Source: CAYUXF01 sp964448755 (GTDB lineage: Bacteria > Margulisbacteria > Termititenacia > Termititenacales > CAYUXF01). From it: a DNA stretch of 17,549 nt. The stretch covers positions 1 to 17,549 of the forward strand of contig CAYUXF010000030.1 in the NCBI GenBank assembly GCA_964448755.1. The letters run 5' to 3'. The translations under genes and the position numbers were made by a program. The notes below the pieces were generated by a model. That model saw only the letters and a list, made by a program, of their open reading frames with translations, was not told the origin of the DNA and searched no databases. Below, piece after piece: positions 6,912 through 13,492 of the stretch. Numbering within the stretch: the stretch's first letter is position 1; each line of letters opens with the position of its first letter.

Positions 6912-7211
6912 ATGTTGAAAAGCGGTGCTAAAGAAAATGTTAACAAGGCAGTTATTGATGAGGGTAAAGGGCTTTTTTACGATTTTGATATCTCTCTCTT
7001 AAGAAAAAGCCTGCGCGGTAAACCACAAATGGAAAATATGTTTTATATAATTGAAATAGAAAAAGACCTGAAAAAATATTTAACAGTAAATCAGGAAGTT
7101 TTGGGCCAGGAAAAAACAAAAAAGATCAGAAGCTTTTTAGATGAATTGAGTGAGCTCTCAGAGATGATTTCTTTAAATCCCTGGGTCCTGGAAGATAAAA
7201 TAACTGATTAA
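6912..7211 (+). CDS. Hypothetical 99-residue protein in the coaE-alaS interval
   Basis: I do not recognise this protein. It is highly charged, rich in Lys and Glu, without signal peptide, membrane segment, cysteine or obvious motif, and looks largely helical (for example KTKKIRSFLDELSELSEM near residues 68-85). A GAGG site lies 8 bp before the ATG. It is in the same direction as, and close to, coaE (40 bp) and alaS (33 bp), so it is probably co-transcribed with coaE. Codon use looks like the neighbours, apart from a higher AT content. The coding call rests on the ribosome site, a full-length open frame in a tight array and absence of any competing frame. Confidence 0.72.
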   Translation: MLKSGAKENVNKAVIDEGKGLFYDFDISLLRKSLRGKPQMENMFYIIEIEKDLKKYLTVNQEVLGQEKTKKIRSFLDELSELSEMISLNPWVLEDKITD

Positions 7212-7227
7212 TTTTTTTTTCATTTCG

Positions 7228-7236
7228 TGCTTTAAT
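7228..7236 (+). promoter_or_regulatory. Extended -10 promoter candidate before alaS
   Basis: TG at 7228-7229, one base, then TTTAAT (7231-7236), ending 8 bp before the alaS ATG; a shifted -10 reading TAATTA (7233-7238) would leave 6 bp. No good -35 is present (about TTAATT at 7208-7213), and there is no Shine-Dalgarno. This may give alaS an internal, nearly leaderless transcript within the array. Confidence 0.4.
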
Positions 7237-7244
7237 TAGCCCCT

Positions 7245-9539
7245 ATGAAAAGCAAAGATATTCGTCAACAATTTATAGATTTTTTTAAGGCCAGAGAACA
7301 TACTTTTGTTCCTAGTGCACCGGTTTTGCCGGCTGGCGATGCGACACTTCTCTTTACTAACGCTGGCATGAATCAGTTTAAAGATATTTTCTTGGGCGAG
7401 AGAACACCTTCTTATCAACGTGCGGTTAATTCTCAAAAATGTATCAGGGTTTCTGGCAAACATAATGACCTTGAAGAGGTCGGCAAAGATACATATCACC
7501 ATACTTTTTTTGAGATGCTCGGGACCTGGTCTTTTGGCGATTATTACAAAAAAGAGGCAATTGCCTGGGCCTGGGAGCTTTTTACTAAAATATGGGGTCT
7601 GCCTAAGGATAAGTTGTATGCCACTGTACATGACTCTGATCAAGAAGCCTATGCGCTCTGGAAAAGTGAGACCGATATTGCGCATGACCATATTATGTAT
7701 TTTGGCGATAAAGATAATTTTTGGATGATGGGCGAGACCGGTCCCTGCGGACCTTGTTCGGAGATCCATATTGATCTTGGTGCCGAGCGCTGTGATAAAA
7801 AAGATGTCCCTGGTCATGTCTGTGGCGTCAACAGCGGCTGTGCTCGTTTTATTGAGCTCTGGAACCTGGTCTTTATTCAATTTAATAAAGATGATCAGGG
7901 TGGGTTGAATGAATTGCCTAAAAAATATGTTGATACTGGCGCAGGTTTTGAGAGGATCTGTGCGGTTTTACAAAATAAAAGATCAAATTACGATACCGAT
8001 GTTTTTATGCCGATCATTGATAAAATAGCAGCGCTTTCAGATGTTGTTTATGCCGATGATCTGAGTGGGACGCCACATCGGGCAATTGCCGATCATATCA
8101 GGATGCTGACATTTGCTGTTTCTGACGGTGTCTTGCCATCCAACGATGGACGTGGCTATGTTTTACGGCGAGTTTTAAGGCGGGCGGTCCGTTATGGGCG
8201 AAAACTTGGCTTTAAAGAACCATTCCTCTATAAATTAGTTGCCGTTATTGCTGAGGTGATGGGCGATATTTTTCCTGAGGTCTTGGCTAAAAAAGACTAT
8301 GTTGAAAAAGTTATTTTAGGTGAAGAGAAATCTTTTTACCGGACACTTGATAAAGGACTTGCTATCTTTGATGAGATCTATCAAAAAACAGTGGCTGCTA
8401 AAAAGAATATTATAGATGGTCAGGATGTGTTTAAGCTCTATGATACTTACGGTTTTCCGCCTGATCTCACAGCGCAAATGGCGGAGGAAAAAGGTTTGGC
8501 GATAGATACTGACGGTTTTGAAAAAGAGATGAATAAACAAAAAGAACGGGCGCGGGCCGGCTCGCTTGGTTCCGATAAAGGGATCGGCGGCGAGGTGGTT
8601 ATTGATTCTGAAAATGAGGAAGATAAACTGGCGATGGCCAGACATCATACAGCAACTCATTTACTGCATGCTGCTTTGCAAAAAGTTCTGGGGTCTCATG
8701 CTACTCAGGCCGGTTCTTTAGTGAATCCGGAGAAACTGCGTTTTGATTTTAACCATTTTCAATCTATGACCAATGAGGAATTGCAAAAAGTTGAAGAGCT
8801 GGTAAATCTTGAAATTAGCAAAGCGGTGCCGTTAAAAATATTTGAACAAAAATATACTGAAGCAGTGGCTGATGGTGCGATGTCGCTGTTTGGCGAAAAA
8901 TATGGCGAAGATGTGCGAGTTGTTGAAATACCGGGTTTTTCTAAAGAGCTTTGCGGCGGCAAACATGTAAAAAATACGGCGGAATTACAGGCCTTTAAAA
9001 TAGTTAAGGAATCCTCTATTTCTGCCGGCATTAGAAGAATTGAGGCGTTGGCAGGTGAAAGTGTTATTGCTTCTTATCTGCAGGAACAAGCTGCCGTTGC
9101 TGCAGCTGAAAAAGAGAAAGAACAGCAGCGTTTGGCTGAGAAACAGCGCCAAAAAGAGGCGATGGCAGAAGCGATGAAGAAAATGGATGAGTTTCTCTCT
9201 AGAAAAGAGAAGATAAACGATAAGGTTGTTCTGATCTCCGATATTGGTGAAGCTGATCACGATATTTTACGTGCAATAGCCAATAGTGCGGTCAATGCTC
9301 TTGGTGAGGTTGTGGTTTTATTGGCCGGGACTAATAATGGCAAGGTGGTTTTATTGGCTAGAGTGACGCCGGCGTTGATAACTAAAGAATTAAATGCCTC
9401 TCTTTTAGTAAAGGCGGCGGCTTTGCAGGTTGGCGGTAGCGGCGGCGGTAAACCAGATCAGGCACAGGCTGGCGGTAGCGACCCTTCTAAAATAACTGAA
9501 GCGCTATCTGCTGCTAAAAAATTAGTTGCCGGTGGATAG
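7245..9539 (+). CDS. alaS: Alanyl-tRNA synthetase, short form
   Basis: Charges tRNA-Ala with alanine and hydrolyses mischarged Ser/Gly-tRNA. The catalytic half is complete: TNAGMNQFKD (residues 38-47), GKHNDLEEVGKDTYHHTFFE (71-90), CGPCSEIH, and motif 3 GRGYVLRRVLRRAVRYGRK near 302-320. The editing-site zinc ligands H468xxxH472 and C570xxxH574 are present, as are RRIEALAG, a charged coiled coil near 615-665, and the C-Ala glycine motif GGSGGGKPDQAQAGG near 725. At 764 residues it is about 110 shorter than E. coli AlaRS. Nearly all the loss lies between RARAGS (about residue 440) and H467, where only some 27 residues replace about 134, and the FYAESGGQVGD barrel segment is absent. The ATG at 7245 lacks a Shine-Dalgarno. 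The stop overlaps ruvX by 8 bp. Confidence 0.96.
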   Translation: MKSKDIRQQFIDFFKAREHTFVPSAPVLPAGDATLLFTNAGMNQFKDIFLGERTPSYQRAVNSQKCIRVSGKHNDLEEVGKDTYHHTFFEMLGTWSFGDYYKKEAIAWAWELFTKIWGLPKDKLYATVHDSDQEAYALWKSETDIAHDHIMYFGDKDNFWMMGETGPCGPCSEIHIDLGAERCDKKDVPGHVCGVNSGCARFIELWNLVFIQFNKDDQGGLNELPKKYVDTGAGFERICAVLQNKRSNYDTDVFMPIIDKIAALSDVVYADDLSGTPHRAIADHIRMLTFAVSDGVLPSNDGRGYVLRRVLRRAVRYGRKLGFKEPFLYKLVAVIAEVMGDIFPEVLAKKDYVEKVILGEEKSFYRTLDKGLAIFDEIYQKTVAAKKNIIDGQDVFKLYDTYGFPPDLTAQMAEEKGLAIDTDGFEKEMNKQKERARAGSLGSDKGIGGEVVIDSENEEDKLAMARHHTATHLLHAALQKVLGSHATQAGSLVNPEKLRFDFNHFQSMTNEELQKVEELVNLEISKAVPLKIFEQKYTEAVADGAMSLFGEKYGEDVRVVEIPGFSKELCGGKHVKNTAELQAFKIVKESSISAGIRRIEALAGESVIASYLQEQAAVAAAEKEKEQQRLAEKQRQKEAMAEAMKKMDEFLSRKEKINDKVVLISDIGEADHDILRAIANSAVNALGEVVVLLAGTNNGKVVLLARVTPALITKELNASLLVKAAALQVGGSGGGKPDQAQAGGSDPSKITEALSAAKKLVAGG

Positions 9540-9951
9540 ATATCTAGCCATAGATTATGGTTCTAAACGGATCGGCCTGGCAATAACAGATCCTCTGAAG
9601 ATCGCTGCTTTTCCTCTGACGGTGCTTAGTAATGATGATGAAATCTTCCTTAAATTGGCGGAGATCATTAAAGAAAAAAATATTTCGCGTTTAATATTAG
9701 GATATCCATTGAAAATGGACGGAACAAAAGGGCTTGCTGTCGAAAAGGTCGATCTGTTTTATAATATACTCAAAGAGCGTTTTTCTGAATTAATAATTGT
9801 TTTGCAAGATGAACGTTTGACCACGGCTGAAGCTGAAAAAAGGCTATTGGAGGCCGATTACAAGCGTCAGAAAAGAAGACAAGTTATTGATAGAAATGCG
9901 GCGGCGTTGATCTTAGAAAAATATCTTGCTGGGGCGGGGAGAAGTGCCTAA
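9532..9951 (+). CDS. ruvX: RuvX/YqgF, putative pre-16S rRNA nuclease
   Basis: A 139-residue RNase H-fold protein of the YqgF family, implicated in 16S rRNA 5'-end maturation and historically called a Holliday-junction resolvase homologue. The first acidic motif AIDYGSKRIGLAITD is at the very N-terminus. LGYPLKMDGT, DERLTTAEAE and a C-terminal DRNAAALILEKYL follow, giving the expected catalytic acidic residues. I place the start at GTG 9532, which overlaps the alaS stop by 8 bp and keeps the usual few residues before the first strand; a TTG at 9526 would add two residues. Neither has a clear Shine-Dalgarno, so translation is probably coupled to alaS. The next gene, mltG, also overlaps by 8 bp. 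The alaS-ruvX-mltG order is common in bacteria. Confidence 0.92.
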   Translation: MDRYLAIDYGSKRIGLAITDPLKIAAFPLTVLSNDDEIFLKLAEIIKEKNISRLILGYPLKMDGTKGLAVEKVDLFYNILKERFSELIIVLQDERLTTAEAEKRLLEADYKRQKRRQVIDRNAAALILEKYLAGAGRSA

Positions 9952-11110
9952 AAAAAATAATAGAAAAAAGAAATCTGTTGAGCAAAAAGAGAAGCGGAAT
10001 TTTCTTGTTCTGGTCAAAGAAAGAGTCGAAATTCTTTTAAAGCACATTTTTGTTAGTGTGAGAAATAACAAGGCGAAGCTTCTGCGTTATTATTATTTTG
10101 TTTTAGTGCCGATCGCTTTTGTTTTTATTTTTTACGGGTCTCTTTTTTATTCTGTTGCCAATAATTTTAATTACAAAAAAGTTGTCATTCATGTTGACCG
10201 TAATTCTACTGCTAATGATATTTTATTTACTTTAAAAGAACAGGGTATTATTAGAAATAAATTATATGCTAAGGCTATTTTGCTGGTGACTGGCTGGCAT
10301 CGCAACGTTCGTGCCGGTCGTTATACGTTATCGCCAACGATGTCTTTGCGTAAGATCTTAAAGAGCTTAAATGGTGCTTACGGTGTTTCTGAAGATGATC
10401 TGATCACTGTCGTTGTTCCTGAGGGGTATTCTTTTAAGGAGATAATAGAGGTGCTTGCTGATAAAAAGATCATTGATAAACAAAATGTTTTTAATTATCT
10501 GCTGGAGTTAGATAAAAGTTTTTGGCAAAGCCGTTATAAATTTCTTATGGATAATGAGTTGGATAATTTTAACTTTTTCGAGGGGTATCTTTATCCAGAT
10601 ACCTATAGTTTTGTAGAAGGCGTTGCGCCGGAAGTTTTAATTAAGGCTTTTCTGGATAATTTTCAGAGAAATATTTTACTGCAGACAATGGATAACACTA
10701 CGGGGCTTTCACTTCATCAGCTGATCACACTGGCTTCTATTATAGAAAAAGAGGCTGTTGTCCCTGAAGAACGCGGATTGATCGCCGGTGTTTTTTACAA
10801 TCGTTTAAAGCGCCGGATGTATCTGCAGTCTTGTCCAACTGTTAAATACGCGTTGGGGGCGCCGCATAAAAAATACCTGCTCTACAAGGATCTTGATGTT
10901 GTTTCGCCTTACAATACCTATCGCAATCCAGGTTTGCCGCCGGGGCCGATCTGTTCGCCCGGAAAAGCCGCTGTTTTGGCAGCACTTAATCCTGAAAAGA
11001 CAGATTATTTGTATTTTGTCGCTAAGGGCGATGGCACGCACTTGTTTTCCCGTACTTATGAGGAACATTTGCGCTATCAGGCACAGGTTAATTCTGGTAG
11101 GATCTATTAG
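9944..11110 (+). CDS. mltG: Endolytic murein transglycosylase MltG (YceG family)
   Basis: A membrane-anchored lytic transglycosylase that cuts nascent glycan strands and sets their length. The 388-residue product has a basic cytoplasmic N-terminus (PKKNNRKKK), one transmembrane helix near residues 50-70 (FVLVPIAFVFIFYGSLFYSV), then an extracellular LysM-like subdomain and the YceG catalytic domain. The catalytic glutamate is the first Glu of LASIIEKE (about residue 268). FYNRLKRRMYLQSCPTVKYA and NTYRNPGLPPGPI are further signatures; the usual D in LQSDPTV is C here, a variant I also recall from other bacteria. GTG 9944 is preferred because it follows a G-rich region (9931-9940) and overlaps ruvX by 8 bp; TTG at 9926 would add six residues. 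Together with uppP it serves wall synthesis. Confidence 0.93.
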   Translation: MPKKNNRKKKSVEQKEKRNFLVLVKERVEILLKHIFVSVRNNKAKLLRYYYFVLVPIAFVFIFYGSLFYSVANNFNYKKVVIHVDRNSTANDILFTLKEQGIIRNKLYAKAILLVTGWHRNVRAGRYTLSPTMSLRKILKSLNGAYGVSEDDLITVVVPEGYSFKEIIEVLADKKIIDKQNVFNYLLELDKSFWQSRYKFLMDNELDNFNFFEGYLYPDTYSFVEGVAPEVLIKAFLDNFQRNILLQTMDNTTGLSLHQLITLASIIEKEAVVPEERGLIAGVFYNRLKRRMYLQSCPTVKYALGAPHKKYLLYKDLDVVSPYNTYRNPGLPPGPICSPGKAAVLAALNPEKTDYLYFVAKGDGTHLFSRTYEEHLRYQAQVNSGRIY

Positions 11111-11150
11111 ATATTATTGTGTCTGGTAAAAGAAGACGAGAGGTGTTTGA

Positions 11151-12461
11151 ATGGAAAACTATGATCTGATCGTTATCGGGGCCGGCCCGGCCGGCTATGA
11201 TATTGCCGACCTGGCAGCTAGGAATGGTTTAAAAACAATGATAGTTGAGAAAGAGCTGCCCGGCGGGACCTGCTTGAATAGAGGCTGTATCCCTACCAAG
11301 ACGCTGCTTGCCTCAGCTCATTTTTACGGCAAAATAAAGTCTAATTCGCGAACACTTGGTTTGACTATTGATAATATTGGTTTTGATTATGCCAAAATAG
11401 CGGCGCGCAAAGAGCGTGTTATTAAGCGTTCGGTCATGGCGCTGGAACAAGGTCTTAAGGATTCGCCGCTGACTTACATTAAAGGCGAGGCGGAGGTTCT
11501 GCCGGAAAAGATAGTGCGTGTTAACAGTGAGGAATACAAAGCTGAAAAAATAGTTATTGCGACCGGTTCAGATCCGCTGCTTTTGCCGGGCTTTAAATTT
11601 GACGGTGAGCGCGTTATTGGCTCGACCGAAGCCCTTAATTTTCAAGACTTGCCCGCCTCTTTGTTGATTGTCGGGGCCGGTGTGATCGGCCTTGAACTGG
11701 CCGATTTTTTTAGCACGTTTGGTGTCAAAATATATCTGGTCGATATCCTTGATAAATTGATCCCCGGTGTTGATGATGCGGCGTTAAAATTAGTGCGCGG
11801 CAGGCTGGAGCGGCAGGGGTGTGAATTTATTCTGGGCGACAGTGTGCAACAATATGACAGAGAAAAAGTGCTGCTGAAATCTGGCCGTGAACTGAATGTT
11901 GAAAAAATATTACTGGCCGCGGGACGCAAATATAATTCTGAGCTGGTTAAAGATCCGGCTATAACAAAAGGGCGGCGCGGTGAAATAGCGATTAATGAAA
12001 ATTTTGAGACGACTGTTGCTGGTGTTTACGCTGTTGGCGATGTGAACGGCCTCTCGCTGTATGCTCATGCGGCGAGCGCGCAAGGAAGAATTGTTTTAAA
12101 TAATATTTTGGCCGGCAAAAAAGAGTCTTTTGACGCTAAATTAGTGCCATCGGTGATATTCACCAAGCCGCAGATAGCTGCTCTCGGTAAAACTGACGGC
12201 GCAGGACAAAAAATAAAAGAACTCTCTTTTAATATGAACGCTATGGCGCAAGCCGAGCAAGCTACCGAGGGTTTTGTAAAAATATTTATTAATGAACAAA
12301 ATGATGTCCTGGAGGGCGTTGTGATTGCCGGTGAGAACGCGGAGTCTTTGATCGGTACCGCTGTGGTCATGATCAATAAAAAAGTTACGGTCGATGATTT
12401 CGTAAAAATGATCTTTCCTCATCCGACAACAACGGAGATATTTAGAGATATTTTGTTATGA
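11151..12461 (+). CDS. lpdA: Dihydrolipoamide dehydrogenase (E3)
   Basis: A 436-residue FAD disulfide oxidoreductase that reoxidises dihydrolipoamide of 2-oxo-acid dehydrogenase or glycine-cleavage complexes with NAD. The FAD-binding GAGPAGYDIA starts at residue 10, and the redox disulfide GGTCLNRGCIPTK has C41 and C46. The NAD motif GAGVIGLELADFF starts near residue 174, and AVGDVNG marks the second FAD contact. The active-site pair HPTTTE is only 7 residues from the C-terminus. The protein is thus shorter than the usual 455-475 residues, with a clipped tail. GAGAGGTG (11138-11145) lies 5 bp before the ATG. Its stop overlaps lipA by 4 bp (ATGA). No E1/E2 or glycine-cleavage gene is in the window, so the complex it serves is unknown. 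Confidence 0.94.
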   Translation: MENYDLIVIGAGPAGYDIADLAARNGLKTMIVEKELPGGTCLNRGCIPTKTLLASAHFYGKIKSNSRTLGLTIDNIGFDYAKIAARKERVIKRSVMALEQGLKDSPLTYIKGEAEVLPEKIVRVNSEEYKAEKIVIATGSDPLLLPGFKFDGERVIGSTEALNFQDLPASLLIVGAGVIGLELADFFSTFGVKIYLVDILDKLIPGVDDAALKLVRGRLERQGCEFILGDSVQQYDREKVLLKSGRELNVEKILLAAGRKYNSELVKDPAITKGRRGEIAINENFETTVAGVYAVGDVNGLSLYAHAASAQGRIVLNNILAGKKESFDAKLVPSVIFTKPQIAALGKTDGAGQKIKELSFNMNAMAQAEQATEGFVKIFINEQNDVLEGVVIAGENAESLIGTAVVMINKKVTVDDFVKMIFPHPTTTEIFRDILL

Positions 12462-13408
12462 GCAATTATCCGGCATGGTTAAAGAAAAAAGTTCCTAAAT
12501 CTAATAACAATAAAAAGATGCGGGAATTGATCGGCGATGAAGAGATCCATACGGTTTGTGAATCGGCTCTGTGCCCTAATCGCGGCGAGTGTTTTAATAA
12601 AGGGACAGTGACATTTATGATCCTGGGGGATGTCTGCACACGTAACTGCCGGTTTTGTGCGGTGGAGACAACTCACTCACCCCTTTCCGATGCTCAAGTT
12701 GACCCCTCCGTCGCTAACGCGACACCTCCCCTTGAAAAGGGGAGAAAAATTAATCGGATGTTTTTAGCTGAGCCGGAAAGAGTGGCGCGGATCGCCAAAA
12801 AACTCGGTTTGAAGCATGTTGTTATTACATCGGTGACGCGAGATGATCTTATCGACGGCGGCGCGGAACAGTTCGCTAAAACTATTACTGCTGTTAAAGA
12901 GATTCTGCCAGAGGCGACGGTGGAGGTTTTGACGCCAGATTTTCAGGGCTCTGAAAAAGCGCTCGATCTTGTTTTTAAAGCTTACCCGGATGTTTTTAAT
13001 CACAATGTTGAAACAATTGAGCGACTTTACTCAGAAGTGCGCCCACAGGCTGATTTTAAACAGTCGTTAGCTGTTTTGAAATATGCCAAAGAACACTCTT
13101 TTGCCAAAGTTAAATCGGGTTTTATGCTGGGGCTCGGCGAAACAGAAGCTGAGGTCAAAGAACTTCTGCGCTTACTGAAAGAGGCCGGTGTCGATATTGT
13201 GACTATCGGTCAGTATATTGCGCCGTCTAAAGAACATTATCCTGTTAAGGAGTTCGTTCATCCTGATAAATTTGAGGAGTATAAAAAATATGGCGAGCAA
13301 GAGCTCGGTATTAAATATGTTTTTGCCGGACCGTTCGTTAGATCGTCTTATATGGCGGGTGATGTTTTGAGCGCTATTAAAGTTTCGCCGACGGAGTTGT
13401 GCTGGTGA
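12458..13408 (+). CDS. lipA: Lipoyl synthase with an in-frame insertion
   Basis: A radical-SAM enzyme that inserts two sulfurs into protein-bound octanoyl chains to make lipoyl cofactor. The auxiliary cluster cysteines are C34, C39 and C45 (CX4CX5C); the radical-SAM cluster CTRNCRFC has C60, C64 and C67. HVVITSVTRDDLIDGGA and the C-terminal RSSYMAG, whose Ser ligates the auxiliary cluster, are intact. Between CAV (67-69) and EPERVA (105-110) there are 35 residues where relatives have about 11. The extra 24 residues are encoded by a palindromic repeat-like DNA segment and keep the frame. All catalytic residues survive, so activity is likely. The start ATG overlaps the lpdA stop, indicating translational coupling. 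LipB, which supplies the octanoyl substrate, is not in the window. Confidence 0.95.
   Translation: MSNYPAWLKKKVPKSNNNKKMRELIGDEEIHTVCESALCPNRGECFNKGTVTFMILGDVCTRNCRFCAVETTHSPLSDAQVDPSVANATPPLEKGRKINRMFLAEPERVARIAKKLGLKHVVITSVTRDDLIDGGAEQFAKTITAVKEILPEATVEVLTPDFQGSEKALDLVFKAYPDVFNHNVETIERLYSEVRPQADFKQSLAVLKYAKEHSFAKVKSGFMLGLGETEAEVKELLRLLKEAGVDIVTIGQYIAPSKEHYPVKEFVHPDKFEEYKKYGEQELGIKYVFAGPFVRSSYMAGDVLSAIKVSPTELCW
12675..12749. repeat. Palindromic repeat element inserted in frame within lipA
   Basis: A compact segment unlike the surrounding gene. It contains an 8-bp perfect stem (ctcccctt 12726-12733 / aaggggag 12737-12744, 3-base loop), a 5-bp stem (gtcgc 12710-12714 / gcgac 12719-12723, 4-base loop) and two similar acccct-containing blocks near 12679 and 12702. 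On the minus strand it reads as an AAGGGGAGG-type arm followed by a GTCGC/GCGAC hairpin and GGAGGGG. I recall a dispersed intergenic repeat of this kind from many bacterial genomes, but I cannot verify the match. It adds 24 codons to lipA without a stop. The boundaries are approximate, set from the protein alignment. Confidence 0.7.
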
Positions 13409-13492
13409 CTTTTTTATAGTATGTTTTAAATTGAAATGGTTTGTGTTATTTGACGATTAAATAGTAACGTTTGATATAGGAGCAGGGTTAAG

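Noticed and set aside
7236..7880. Long minus-strand open frame opposite alaS (214 codons)
   Set aside because: It is antisense to the most conserved part of AlaRS, encodes no recognisable domain and has no ribosome site; a shadow frame.
9926..9943. TTG at 9926 as the mltG start
   Set aside because: It adds six residues inside ruvX without a better ribosome site; GTG 9944 gives a compact 8-bp overlap like the preceding junction.
12675..12749. A frameshift or assembly error in lipA
   Set aside because: The frame continues correctly on both sides with all conserved motifs, and the extra length is a multiple of three with hairpin structure, so an insertion is the better reading.
13409..13492. 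Terminator or promoter in the spacer between lipA and the HD-GYP gene
   Set aside because: There is a T-run after the lipA stop but no stem before it. TTGACG at 13450 has no matching -10 far enough from the ribosome site. Nothing convincing could be called.
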